The translations under genes and the position numbers were made by a program. From assembly GCF_000237925.1 (NCBI RefSeq), contig NW_017386025.1:2786215-2850214 (forward strand): DNA of 64,000 bases, read 5' to 3'. The notes under the pieces are model-generated. The model was not told the DNA's origin, did no database searches, and saw nothing but the letters and a program-made list of their open reading frames with translations. Positions 1 to 13,200 of the stretch are shown piece by piece; position 1 is the stretch's first letter; each line of letters begins with the position of its first letter. This stretch comes from Schistosoma mansoni (Eukaryota; Platyhelminthes; Trematoda; Strigeidida; Schistosomatidae).

Positions 1-1572
1 GATGTCCATTGTATTCCATGCTTCTCTACAGTCAATCAACAGAAGAAAAAGAAAGGGTGAGAGTAGACAGCTTTGTCTGACTCTGGTCCTTACTGGAAAT
101 GTATCTGCCAGCTATGCTCCATGCACGACCTTGCACTGTAGTCCGTCGTATGAGTTCCCTACGATATTGATGACCTTCTCATGTACACCATAGTGTTGAA
201 GAAGCTTCCACAATGTTCTCCGATCAACACTGTCAAACGCCTTCTCATAGTCAATGAAGTTGATGCATAGTGACGAGTTCCATTCTATTGATTGCTCGAC
301 GATGATCCGTAGTGTCACATTTTGGTCTGTGCACGAATGATCCTTACGGAATCCAGTTTTTTGATCTCGAAGTCGGGCGTCTACTGCGTCTTTCATCCAG
401 TTCAACAACATTACGTTGAATACCTTTCCTGGTACTGACAGTAGTGTGATGCCTGTGTAGTTCTCACATATGCTCAGATCTTTCTTTGATGAGGTATCCT
501 TCTTTCCAGTCCGTTGGCACTTGTTCCTCCTCCCAAATCTTCCTGAATAGAAGGTGAAGCATGTTTGCAGTGAATCCTATGTCTGACTTCAGTGCCTAAG
601 CTGGTATATTGTCAGGTCCTTCTGATTTCTCACTCCTGATTTGTCTGATGACCATCTTGACTTCTTCGATCGTTGGTGGAGTGACATTTGTAGGAAGGTC
701 TGTGTGTGCTGCATCGATGTCCGGTGGATTCAATGGGGCTGGTCTATTCAACAGTTTCTCGAAGTATCATACCCATGTGTTCCTCTGTTCTTGAACCTCC
801 GTGATTATTTTTCCTTCTTTGTCCTTGACGGGTCTCTTTGCTTTACCATATCGCCCTGCTAGTTTCTTCGTTGTATCATATAGTTGTTTCATATTTCCTT
901 CTCTTGCAGCCTTTTCCGCCGTCGTTGCTAGTCCTTCCACGTATTTATGCTAGTTTATTTTAATGCTCTTCTTCACCTGATTGTTTGCTACTGTGCTTCT
1001 TGCGACCCAGAACCTCCTGACATGTTGAAGTTAATGTTTCTTTGATCCCTTTCCAGTCACTCTCCACCGTAGTTTTTTCTTTCAGTGGATCCTGTAAAGC
1101 TTGGAACCTGTTGTTGAGAGTTATCTTAAATTAGTTGAGTTTGTTAGTATCTCGAAGGAAGACTGTACTGAACCTTTGTAATGCTGTTTTCTCAGTTGTC
1201 CAGTGTTTCTTTAGCTTCAGTTTCATCTTAGCCACAACTAGTTGGTGGTGATCTGAAGTTATATCTGCTCCTCTCCTGGTTCTCACGTCTTCCATTGTCC
1301 TTCGGAATTTTTTGTTGATACAAACATGATCTGTATGGTTCTCTGTGGTGTGGTCCGGTGAGATCCATGTAGCTTTGTGTATGCGTTTGTGTGGAAATAT
1401 TGTGCCGCATATAACCACTTTGTTGAATACATATGTATATACACATATTTACAATTCTCTCCCCATTTTCGTTTCTCTCTCTCAGTCCATTTCGTCCCAT
1501 GATATCTTCATATCCTGTGTCGTCCATTCCGACTTTGGTGTTTAGATCTCCCATGATGACGGTGAGGTCTTT
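1..1572 (-). mobile_element. RTE-like non-LTR retrotransposon, 5'-truncated and decayed
   Basis: Minus-strand reading gives broken pieces of an endonuclease/reverse transcriptase. From about 1568 to 1130 are endonuclease segments (MGDLNTKVGMDDTGYEDIMG, NKKFRRTMEDVRTRRGAD, and an SDHH motif). From about 420 to 1 are reverse transcriptase segments (QKTGFRKDHSCTDQNVTLR, INFIDYEKAFDSVDRRTLW, then a remnant of the VRQ-CLLSPFLF motif). The order and wording match the schistosome SR2/RTE family as I remember it. Frameshifts and stops interrupt every segment, so it is not functional. Homology stops near 1572, before the start of the endonuclease, which is typical 5' truncation. The 3' part continues off the left edge of the window. 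Confidence 0.9.
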
Positions 1573-1849
1573 TCATGAGCACTTTGTTATAACGCAGTTC
1601 TATAGATTTTCAAACAAGGATGAAAAAACCGTTCAGTGGTTTTTAGTTATCAATAGTTTTTTCAACTAACATCTGTTATAAATTAATATAAATAGACTAA
1701 ATGGTTGGTAGTAGTCACAAGTTAATTCATCTTACATCACCCACATATGCCATTTTGATCATATTGTTAAAATCACACCAGGTGGTTTTAATGTGAATGT
1801 GTCGTTTCTAGTTAAAGGCAGTTAAAAAAATGAAGCAAAACGAGTCATA

Positions 1850-2110
1850 AATGAGGAGAAAGTTCATCACAGCGCTTGGAAACTCCACTGGATTGTTATT
1901 CTGTTGAGATCTCGAACTGACCCAAGTTAGATAACCATTGAAAGAAAGATAGCACTGTATAGCTATTTCGTCTTGTTATGGGACTCCCTGACAGTGCACA
2001 CCACTGACCGTACAGAGGAACAAGCTTTCAGCCTTCAGGTCTCACGATGAACCCTTAACCTTTAGACCACTGAAGTAGTGCCTACCAGTGTACATTGGAA
2101 ACAGTGTTCA
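1850..2110 (-). repeat. Degraded SINE-B-like repeat
   Basis: Shows scattered matches to the SINE-B family in reverse orientation: a relic of the ribozyme block around 1965-2015 (TTTCGTCTTGTTATGGGACT) followed by A-box-like remnants (CTTAACCTTTAGACCACTGA). Too diverged for exact ends. The rest of 1573-2440 shows nothing recognisable. Confidence 0.4.
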
Positions 2111-2445
2111 ACTATCTTCTGTTGCCTTTGGTTGGTAGCTAACTGACACCGTCTTGATGCTTAGTGGATTATGGATGCTTATTACTGACAAGTTTCGTTC
2201 TAGGACAAGATAATTGCCTAGAGCTTAGTGGTTTTCTGTGGTTTTCCTAGGTTTATTCTCAATCTCAGAAGCATTCAACGTTCTCCACAACCCTTTCATT
2301 GAGATTTTATTTTGGTTATTATTTATTTTGAAGTAAAAATCCATTCTTATAATACAAAAGGTCATAGGTATAAATGGCTTACTGTTATAACGTATGGACT
2401 CGTAATATATATAAACGTGCAATTAGAGAGGAGTGAATTTATTGA

Positions 2446-2846
2446 TCGGACGCAAATGATACTTGAAATCGTACGAGCAGTCTTGATTACTACTCGGTCC
2501 TGATATCTGCCTAGCCCAGCCCGTTAAGTCCAGAACACAAATAATAGCCTCGGCAATATGAATCATTATTTACAAACATACTGGGTTTATATACTTACCA
2601 AACAGACCACATTATACCAAAAAATAGAAAAATAACATTTGTACAATAATTGGCCAATGTGGCTGTGGATAGGGGGAAAGTAATCAATAATAATAGTTCA
2701 AAGGTCAAAATAAAGGTTATGATAAGAGGAACACGAATACGATTATGTCAGTTATTTAACAACTATACAATAGGAAATAAGCATATTGCATTTGTCCATA
2801 AATAGACCTCAGATTTACCATTCATAATTCACCAGGGGATATAACA
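2446..2846 (-). repeat. LTR-like dispersed repeat, copy 1
   Basis: About 400 bp shared with 41223-41697 (opposite strand), 51290-51780 and 61215-61626, and partly with 42407-42488. Shared landmarks are GCCTAGCCCAGCC, ACATACTGGGTTTATATAC, TAAATAGACCTCAGA and the terminal GGGGATATAACA. Read on the minus strand it begins TGTTATATCCCC. It has no coding potential. The lack of a coding body and of a tRNA-like head suggests a solo LTR, but this copy has no clear target-site duplication. Confidence 0.6.
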
Positions 2847-3410
2847 CTTACCATATATAGCACTGAATAGAAAGAATACTTTTAACTCTATTGTGGTAAG
2901 AATTTCATCAGTTTGAAAAAAGTAAATGTATATTGATTGGGTATTGGTATCTATTCTACTTCATTAATAATAATTTCATCAACTTTGTTGTCATATGCTT
3001 TTCATAATTGATGTCACAGAAATGTTCAATTTTCTTAGCAAAAATGTGAGATTCTAACAACAGGACATTAGGTCATTAATCCGTTTTTATCAATATTATT
3101 CTCAAGTCACTTAATTTTACTAATGAAGTGATCAATCTTAAGGTATCACAATTTATTGATCTAAAGACATACATAATTAAAAAGTGTTCATAATACATAA
3201 ATGGTAATAGTCGCAGATATTATCATTGTTACATTGTTTATAAATTAATGGATAGAATTCATGGTATAAAATACAAAAGTTGACACTTCAAAACTGAGCG
3301 ATTCACCGTTAGGTTGTTTAATTATCATACGATACCTTACAATTAATTCTAGATGAAAATATCATAAAATAATAATTCAAAGTAATTAGTCCCTTTGATA
3401 AATTTCGATA

Positions 3411-3716
3411 GTATAGTAATAAGAAGACGAAGATTATCAGAACTATGTGATGATATATTAGCGTAATACATATCGAACAATCTGATCACACATAATGCAC
3501 TTGTTAAGAATATTTGTGTATAAAAATAAAAGGTTAATTAGACTAGAAATAGGGGGAGGGGTAATAGGAGACAGGGATAATGAAAACAATGTGAAAACAC
3601 TTAGAAACCTAATCACTATGGTAATAAGCTAATATTACCAGGTTAGGTTCAAGGTGAGAACAAACTGTTTTTGAATACACTAAGTTCTGATAATCTTCGT
3701 CTACTTATTACACTAT
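3411..3716. mobile_element. MITE-like element with about 33-bp terminal inverted repeats
   Basis: The left end (about 3411-3443, core GAAGATTATCAGAACTA) and the right end (about 3682-3716, core AGTTCTGATAATCTTC) are near-perfect reverse complements enclosing about 240 bp of non-coding AT-rich DNA. A diverged sequence like the left end recurs at about 40866-40920, so it is a dispersed family. No transposase is present. Superfamily unknown. The flanks at 2870-3410 show nothing else. Confidence 0.5.
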
Positions 3717-3727
3717 AAAATATTTAG

Positions 3728-4131
3728 ATCATGAGTCAATTGAAGGTAGACTATCATGGAAAACCTTGAAGCACTGGATGGTCATTTCGTCCGAGTGTGC
3801 GACTCCCCAGCAGTGTGCATCCACCATCCCACCTCACGAGATCCGAACCCAGGACCTACCAGCCTTGCGCGCGAACGCTTAACCTCTAGAACCACTGAGC
3901 CGGCATCCAACGGTGTTAATGTCTAACTTCAACCGATCCACGAAATTGAGTGACACTTCCACCATTGTCTTCAGTGAGTTACTATCTCACAACAGACCTG
4001 GTTGAACTTCATCAGTCACTGCTTCTCCCTAGAACTCCAGGACATACCTTTTGAAGCCAGTCACTAGTGAGCATCAGAAGGGGTGCTTCCAGGTTTTTCA
4101 TGGTGGTCTAGCTTCAATTGACTCATGATCT
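3728..4131 (-). mobile_element. SINE-B copy with terminal inverted repeats
   Basis: A roughly 400-bp copy read on the minus strand. The left end (3728-3773, starting GATCATGAGTCAATTG) is repeated inverted at the right end (4084-4130, ending CAATTGACTCATGATC), so the element is bounded by about 46-bp inverted arms. Inside are a hammerhead-like block (3771-3816, minus), a B-box relic (complement of CCGAACCCAGG) and an A-box relic (complement of GAACCACTGAGCC). The ribozyme core carries a substitution at the conserved A6 and the segment before the cleavage site has changed, so self-cleavage is unlikely. Confidence 0.8.
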
Positions 4132-4439
4132 CAACTATTAACATTAATATAATATCCACAAAAACCCCTTCTGATATAAAATAATTACTTGAAGGATACT
4201 CCTTAGTTATAGAAACCTTTTCATTTGATAATACCTAGTCACTTCTTAACTGTTACAAATTAGTTTTATTTTAAAGTTTATGAAAACGATTGTCATATGA
4301 AATTGATAAACTGAATATAAAACTGATTTCTCTCGAAATGTATATTATTTATGATTGAAACACAAAAATAATACACCAATAACGACAGGGAGTTAAATTA
4401 CAAGCTTTTAAGCTGTAAAACAGTTAATTTAATTACTAG

Positions 4440-4760
4440 ATTATCAAGAATAAGCTTCAATCGACTGTGTAAGATTATGCAATATCACGATCGATTGGCA
4501 ATGGTGATGATTGTCTCACATGCGACATGACTGAACTCCATCAGCCGTGACTTCTCACAGAAACTCTGGAAACTACTCATCAAATTAACTGCAGTAAAAA
4601 TGTAAGCAAGCAAATGTTAACTTAGTAATCTGAAAGTTAGGTACTAGTTTCGAGAACTGAAGGTCCTGGTTTCAATATCTAGTGAGTTAAGGTTACGTAC
4701 TGACGTAGAGTCTCTTACTAGGATGAATCAGATACTTAGTTCTTATCATTCATTGGTTTC
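4440..4760. repeat. Degraded SINE-related sequence
   Basis: Weak matches to the distal part of SINE-B (for example GTCTCACATGCGACATGACT and ACTCCATCAG) and to a head-like GGTCCTGGTTTCAATATC. The copy is old and its boundaries are uncertain. Confidence 0.3.
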
Positions 4761-4967
4761 CTAAATAAGATCAGCCGGTGACATGAAAATAAAACATTCA
4801 ACAATCTCCATGACTATCCATAGTAAAAAAAATGAATCATGCAACTTACTATTTGGTTGTATATTTAATCAATAGACCTAAGGTCGTTGGTTCGAATAAC
4901 TACTTAATAGAAGTACTTTTCAAAACTTCAGTCATTGTCTATATAAAATAAACAATGATGGACGGTT

Positions 4968-5203
4968 GCTCAATTTCGTGGATTGGATGAAGTTAGACAT
5001 TAACACCGTTGGATGCCAGCCGGCTCAGTGGTCTAAAGGTTAAGCGTTCGCGCGTGAGACCTATAAGTCCTGGGTTCGAATCTGGCGAGGCGGGATCGTG
5101 AGTGCACACTGCTGAGAAGTCGCACACTCTAACGAAACGGTCATCCAGTGCTTCCTGGTTTTCCATGGTAGTCCAGCTTCCATTGACTCATGATTACAAC
5201 TAT
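4968..5203 (+). mobile_element. SINE-B copy, plus strand
   Basis: Complete head-to-tail copy. A-box-like CTCAGTGGTCTAAAGGTTAA and B-box-like GGGTTCGAATC lie about 45 bp apart, as in a tRNA gene. A hammerhead-like block follows (5105-5151), then the common tail ending CCATTGACTCATGATTACAA. In this ribozyme the core reads CTGAGAAG, so G8 is changed to A and stem II is weakened; it is probably inactive. Confidence 0.85.
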
Positions 5204-6202
5204 ATAAGTAAATTGACTAATTATACCTTATTGTGTATTGTTTTTTTCCATCTCACATGTGTATTGATCATTTTGTTCCGTTGGTATTTCTATTTGAATC
5301 TAGAAAAAGATTATTTTTTAATGAAAAACAATTAATAAACATAGACTTTTTCTATGTATACATAGATATACAAAATACATTGAAAATTTACCTACACACA
5401 TATACAAAACAATAGTGTTATATTTCAAATACATTTGAATAAGAGTTGTTTATTGATAAGAAGAATATAAACACATTGTTTGTATCTTGATTATAATGAA
5501 ATGTCTAAGCTTGTTTGTTTGTTGTTTACAGTTTTACAAATTAGCAGTTACTTGTTATGTTTTGTTATAGTTATCATTCATTAAATTGTCTAGTATAATA
5601 AGAACAACTCACCTTTCTTATGGAGTAATGTGTAGTTGAAAATGTCATTTTGAAAAATGAATTGATACCAGTTAGTAATTAGGTGAGAAATAGGATAGTT
5701 TAACACTTATTTACTTTATGCACTCAGCTACCCTGTATAAGATCAAAATCATACAGATTCAGGCAAATATAAAATCTTCGAGTAATAGCTAACTATTGCT
5801 CTTTGCTTCATACTTTATTCTTCAACTGAAGTCAATCAGTTATGATTATCGGATTTCACTTGGTGAACATTAAATCTTATGATGAGATCATGAAATAAAC
5901 TAGAATGAAACAGTTGGAGGTAATGATAAAGATATTGTGAATCAAGATTTTGCATTCATTAGCTCGAATCAGAGGAATGTATCTGAACCCATTTAGGAAG
6001 CATCAATGTTTTCACGAAGGTAGACAACCTTTGTGTCTTATTGCTTCAGTCATAAACATATATCACCTGACTTTCTGACTTTTACTAAAATTTCAGTTCA
6101 GAACAAACAACTTATTCCAGATCAGCTAATAAATTAAGCCACACTCTTTTTAAGAATTGTACATATTTAAATGTAATACTGTTTGAAATAAAGCTAATAT
6201 GA
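5204..6202. other. AT-rich gap, possible upstream region of the coiled-coil gene
   Basis: No repeat family or convincing exon recognised. It precedes the 6260 start codon and may hold promoter or 5' UTR sequence, but no specific element can be supported. Confidence 0.3.
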
Positions 6203-6259
6203 TTTTTACATAATTTTCGGTTTACCTGCTTTATTGATGACAATCTGAAGGATCCGGAA

Positions 6260-7273
6260 ATGGAGAACTTTTTTAATGCTGTTACCATATCACCAACAAG
6301 TTTATCTTTGAAGAAACAATCTCAGATAGTTAATTCAAGTCAGATCAGTTCACCTGCAAAATATGCCAATTATCAATCGACACAAAACAATTTATCTGAT
6401 ATGGAAGATCAGCGAATATTACACGAAATTCGTTCATCTCCATTTTCAACTGAAGAAAACAATTCTCAAAAGTTAGCTTCACCATCTATCAATAAGTCTA
6501 TGTACAGCCGTGTATCCAACAGTAGTAATAATAATAACAGTTACACTAGTCGAATTTATTCTCGTCTTCAAAATGAACAATACAATAATAATTTTAACAA
6601 TGATATTGATAGTGAATTTCCTCGAGGTATTCAACAATCAGGATTGGATTCACCACAAAGTGATAGTGGTTGTAGCCTGGCTAGTCATACAACATCTGAT
6701 GGTAAAGATGGAAAAGATGTAACAAATGCTTTTGGTCGAGTAACTGCTGGTGTAGAGAATTATGATAATTCTAATAATCGTTTAAATGTTAGACGATTAA
6801 CTCAACCTCATTATAACTTTCAAATTGAAGCAAACAATAAAACGATATCTCCTTCTCGTCGAGACAGAAGTCGTGGTGGTGATGAAGATGAAGATTTTGA
6901 CTCAGAGTCAAAAAATAATCGTCCAAAAGGATTTGTTTCATTATTACGTAGAAGTCGTAGTAGTGCCGCTGATCATGTTATGATGAATGGATTTCGAAGT
7001 GAACTTAACTCTCCTTGTTCAAATGACACAATTAATCATAATCGAGCATCCATAGATACTCCAACACCGACGGAATCAGGTGCTTCGGGACCAGAACAAT
7101 ATGAGATATGTGGGAATGAGAGAAAACCAGGTGATCGTTTAAGTCGATTGAGAGCTTCTCTAAGACAGTCATTTGGATGGCCTTTATCAAAACCAGATTT
7201 TCGAATGGAAGCCTTTGCAGCTAGGCAAGGTGAAGCTAGAGCTTTGCTAAAACTCAGAGAAACCAGAATGGAT
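6260..7273 (+). CDS. Exon 1 of the coiled-coil gene
   Basis: Open frame of 338 codons ending RETRMD immediately before a strong donor (GTAAGT at 7274). It contains a poly-Asn tract from AAT/AAC repeats (SNSSNNNNS), an acidic stretch (GGDEDEDFDSES) and Arg-rich serine patches (RRSRSSAADH) that look like phosphorylation-prone disordered segments. The last 50 residues change character to a basic amphipathic helix. Confidence 0.8.
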
Positions 7274-10200
7274 GTAAGTTTTATTTTACTCTAGTGCTCA
7301 ATTTAACACATACTCTGTTTGACATCATTTTTAATGGTTAACATTAAAAACTAGTCACCGTATTTGATCTTCTTTTGCATCTAATATATAGTTGTATATT
7401 TGTATTCCTAAATGAATCTGAATCTAAATCTTCCACTTATTACTCTATTGGCCAGAACATCGTTCATTTAATTATCAAACCTTTACTGTAACAGCACCAA
7501 GTAGCTGTTTTAAAACTAATAACAATTTAATTAGTTTTATTTTCAAATGAGTCGTTCATGTCGGATAGTCACTTAAGCCGTTTATTAAATTATAATGAAT
7601 ATATGCGGTGATGGCTTACATGAGGCTTACTGAACCTTTATGGATATTCATTCTCTTATTATTCTTAATTCCCAACATTCACATTCATAAAAGTCCCCAC
7701 TGAGATTCCCGGAAAACAAATTCGACCCTTTTTCATATGGGTATTATGTGACAACTAATTAGTACGACATATTATTGGGTTGGTTATTTAATTAGCTGTG
7801 TTGTATAATTTGAGATCAATAATGGTCATTTAACTATGTCAAGATCTAATTTTACACGTAAGTAGATTTTCTAAATAAATCTCTCAACTGTCAAACATGG
7901 AGACTCAAACTGTCTTTGGAGAGAAAAGCCAAAATGTGTCGTCAAAAACTTCATTTATTTCTAAAATATAAATTAATAGAACGAGTACAAGAACAAGAAA
8001 TAACTGTCAAAGAAAAAGCGTGATAAGAAGTGCATAACAGATGCGACAAAGCGAGGCAATCAAAAACTAGTCACGCTTATAAATAGGTGCAGTTCCATGA
8101 TCGGTAGTTAGGCAATGCATGACAACTTGAAGGTCTAACTGGGTCATGGTGGTAGTTTTTTTAAAGTAACGTATTACTGGAGAAGTTGGTGGACTATAAT
8201 TAATAACTGCTTAACATTATTCTAGAGCTTGAACTGGATACTTGTACCTAAAATCTATGTAGACCATAAAATATGTAAATATCAGTCCATGATAAATGAA
8301 ACTAAAGTATTGTTTGTCTATTTCCTCAGGTTCTTAGAGTGCAGTCCAGATGTCAAACATTACAACGTCACATTGATCGTCTGGAGGCTATCAATTCACT
8401 TCGTATGTCTGAACTTGAGGATGCTGTAGCTAATGATCGTGAACTTCGTCAAGAAATTAGAAATTTACAAACTCGAATCTTTCAATTAGAAGCTGAGGTA
8501 TGCATCATAAAACTTTTTTTTATTTTCAACTCTCTATTTCAGCTTCGTTTTACGGTGAATTTTTCAGTTCAGTGATTTATTCTGTTGTATATATATCCAT
8601 TAAAGATATTACCTTTCAATAGAATTTCATTTTTGGCAAATTCATAGTTGGACTAGACATACTGTTTTTATGGGAAAGTAAGGAGCAATAAAATGAAGTA
8701 TCTGAAAATGCTGAAAATCTTGAGGCAATGAACCATCAATTGACAAGATAATGCATAAGTCTAGCTGGATTGATGAACGCTTCGCTGAAACTAACAGTTT
8801 CCATTACCGTTTCCAGTAGTGATGTCTCTGATTGTGACAATGGACGATGTATTTCTACTAAGACTTCATAAAAGTTTTGCTAACAAATGCCACTTATCAT
8901 TAAAAAAAGTCTAGGCTTTCTGTCACTTAATTACAAACAGTTGTATTCTTTTCGTTTAGCTAAGTAGGTCAGTCTAAGAACTACAGACTATTTGACTAAT
9001 CTCCATGTCTCTAAATAATCTTTTCCGTCACTTAAATAAAAAGTAATGTTTGATCTCCATAACAACTCAGTTACATGTAGTAATGAGTAACTATACTGCT
9101 AATTTATTGAATGACTCAGTATTTGGTCCAATACTACTTTTCATCCTCTGTTTATTATATTGTCACTTGCGATCAAGTTTATGACAACATTATTGTAGTA
9201 GAGTCAATTTAGACTGAACAGGTAACATTGAATGCAGTATCTCGAAATGTACAATAATTGATCCAGAATAAATAAACAAAAAATCCTATCAATACAGCTT
9301 GAGAAGTGGTTAGGACTGTAATAATAATTGAGCAAACTTCACAATGTCTTACTTTCACTTAATATAAAGGCTTTATTAAATATTTAGTGAATTAATCAGT
9401 TTCTCGTACTGGGGTATATCGCAGAAGTACATAGACCTTATGAAGGCTCTTTACTCGAACACTAAGAGCTTATGGCGAACTGTCATCTGATTTAGCAACC
9501 TCAATTAGTGTCTGATAAGGCTGTCCACCATCTCCATTTCTGTTTAGTCTCATCATAGATCTACTCTTGGATATGACGCTCTTGTCGACCGAATTTTCAG
9601 GAATTGATCTACTTCCAGGAGTTCCACTTATCGACTTAGAATACGCAGATGACATAGTCCTGTTTGGTGAAGATGCTGATAAAATGCAGAGTCTTTTGGT
9701 AGCACTGAGAAACAATGCCAGGATGTTTAGGATGTGTTTCCCTCCCTCTAAATTCAAGTTGTTGTTTCAGGACTGGCCTGCGTCAACACCTGAGCTAAGG
9801 ATAGGGAGTAAAGTAGTCGAACGCGTCGACGACTTCACTTATCTTGGTAGCCTGATCAGCCATAATGGGTTGATATCTGGCGTTTGGCTTTTGCCAACTT
9901 GCGTCACCTATGGCGAAGGTGAGATACCCGTCTACCAATTAAGGGATGAGTATACTGTGCGGCAGTTCGTTCTGTTCTACTTTACGATTGCGAAACGTGG
10001 CCATTAAGAGCAGGAGATAATCGTAAGTTACTAGTATTTGACCACAAATGTCTTAGAAATATTGCTCGCATCTGCTGGGATGCAGGGTATTATGGGATAA
10101 TGTTGATTCTTGTAAATCTTCATCGATTGATATGGTTGGGTCACGTATTGCGTATGCCTGAACACCGATTACCACGACGCGCTATGCTGACTAGTGTAGG

Positions 10201-13200
10201 GGATCGTTGGAAGAGAGTTAGGGGCGGCCAAACCAAAACGTGGCATCAGTGCTTGAAGTCACTAACTTCTGGTCTGAGCCATGTTGGTAGATGTAGACTA
10301 CTTGGTTGCGGTCCGCACGACTATCGTAACTAGTGATTGTAGACTCTGGGTGACATGGCTCAGAATCGATCACAATGACGTAGGTGTATACACTCTTTGT
10401 CTTTCCCTAAAGCGTGAGATTACAATTACTTCATACCTTTCTTTCTAAGAACTAATTCTTTCTTCCTGTATTATATCCTTATATCAAGTCTTTCTTTTAC
10501 ATATTACCACCATTTAACTAACTACTTCTATGAATTTGGTGTTCATCTTGTTGCGCTAATGAGGTCTGGGAACTTGGACCGATGAATGTATGTGCCTGAT
10601 CCTACGTTGTAGCTGACTGACTGAGTCTACAATAAAATTTCGTAACTATTTGAATGCACTGAACTGAGATAATTTAAAAATGTTCTCAAATTTCTAAATC
10701 ACATTATTTCCAGCTAATTAGTGATGGTTGGTCAGGTATGTGACCAGTTTACAACACCTTAGAATTTAGTCATCAGTTTATATTGCCTAATTATAAGTTG
10801 GTTGCACTTAAATTATTTCACTGAAATGCTGAGTTGATAATATTCTGTTATTGTATTATTATTATCACTTTTCTCTCAAAACTGATAAACAGCATCGAGA
10901 GTTTAAAGTTGGTCAACGAATTAAAGAAATGGAATTAATGAGTAAATTAGCAGAATCCAATATGCGTCTATCTCATGCGGAAATGTCTAATCAACAAGCG
11001 ATCGTCTGGTCTCAATTGAATAAAGCACATGAAGCGGCAGTTGATTTATTGACACCAGCACATTCTCAAACATCTTTAATATCACCTTGTATGTTAACAA
11101 TGGAATCACCATCTACTTCACGATATACCATAGCAAATAATAATAATAGTACTAATAATAACAATAACAACACTGGTTGTAAAGAGGATGGTATGGACAT
11201 TTGTCGAAGCAAAAATAATTTTCCATCAATTTCAAGATATGGTGATTTAAGAAGAGATGTAAGCGGACGGAAAACAGATTTAAGCAAAACAACTATATTC
11301 ACAGAGGTGAGGAGAAGTAATACTAAGTTTCTTTTTTACAAGTTTGGTGGAATTGCATTTAATGTTGATTATTATTTATTCTCAGAAGGGGGATTTGTGA
11401 AAATTTTAGTAATTTTATATAGTTGAAATCATGAGTCAATTGAAGCTAAACCACCATGGAAAACTTGGAGACTGATAAGTCCTCGGTTCGAATCTCGTGA
11501 GGTGGAATCGTGGATGCTCACTGCTGAGGAGTCCCACAATAGGACGAAATGGCCGTCCAGTGCTTCCAGGTTTTCCCTGGTGGTCTAGCTTCAATTGACT
11601 CGTGATTTCAACTATATTATTTATTCACTATTTATTTTATCAAGACAAGAATACCATCAATCGGCATTGTTTTTACTTTTTTATTTAATTTTGTATGAAA
11701 CAAATCTGACTAAATAATTTTCTGATCATTGATAAATTTGTGTAACGTTAATGAGTAAAACACATGGAATTATGATTAAACTTGCTCGGTAACCATTTAA
11801 ATCATTGGCTATAGTAAAACGAAGTAAAGAATGAATGGTTAAAGCACTTGACTTTTAATTATTAGAATACATTTAGAAATTTAACTCATAGTTTGTCCGA
11901 TAAATCGGTACTTTGGAAGTGGTTTACATCTGGTTTCACAAGAATACAAATATCTATCTCATTATTGTGATTAGCTTTGAAGTTTAAGGATAATATATGA
12001 GTAAGTTAGGTAAAGTGATTTTTCATGGAACAACTAACAGTCTGATGAATACGATAAAGCTATGTTACATTGTAGAGATTGAGAGAGAGAGAGAGTGAGA
12101 GAGGCTAAGAATGACCTTGGATATTTCGTCACCCTTATTCACTAATCAATAGAAAAATCAGAATCAAGAATCTATTTTTAAATCAATAGACTGAAACATT
12201 TGTAAAAGCTTTACTTGAGAGCTTTTCTATAAAATTTAAAATAGGTAGGCTAGAGTAGGCAGTTTAGCTACAAACGAATACGTTCATTCTACTGACCATT
12301 AAAATATTTGAGCTATTTAACAAGTTGTATATATACTTGTGAAATGATTACACATAGTTATACAATAGTTAGGTATAAACTCATTAAATAGTCAATGAAC
12401 CGAGTTTATGAGAGGAAAATCTGTGAACCATGTGAATGAAATTTTTGAGTATTTTAATAACCAATCTATATCATACTTTAGTTTCTATTATTCAATGAGT
12501 TAATCATGATATGATTTTGTTGAAGTATGCTTTAAACAAAAATGAAGGAATGAATTCTATATTTTGAATAGAATCTCTATTAGAAAAGTGTTTTCATGTA
12601 AGTTTGTTCCTATAGCATATCCTCTATAGTTTATCATGACAACAGATTTCTTTTCAATTCCAAATTATTTAGTCATCAAAATGAAGATAATAATTTATAA
12701 ACATTGTCATAAACTACTTGTTACTTGATATTACTTTTTGAATTTCGAACAAGAATTGAACTGAGTTCAGATTGGTTATGTAAAGTAATCAAGTTACAAT
12801 TGTTGATTCACTAAAGGTAAAAATTTATTTAGGTTTTGTTTACAATAAGAATTCCCAAAGTGCTTATGGATTGAAGATAACTAATAGAAAATAAGAATCA
12901 TTGAGAAAACATTTAAATCAATTACTTGGTGATAGTTTAGTTAATTGTTTTGTTATTTCTTTTTAAATGATCAACTAACTAAGTCATTGATATCAATCAG
13001 TTAAGTGTAGATTGTAAATTATCTTCTCTCTTATTATCCATGTGACATATTATACACAAATGGAATATCATAGAAAACTAATCTCAGTAGCAATGAATTA
13101 TTGCTCATTTCATAAATATATTTTAAATGAAACCATGAGTCAATTAAAGCTAGACTATCATGGAAAACCTGGAAGAACTGGATGGCAGTTTCGTCCCATT

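Noticed and set aside
2312-2503. 63-codon plus-strand frame
   Set aside because: It overlaps the edge of an LTR-like repeat and has no splice or homology support.
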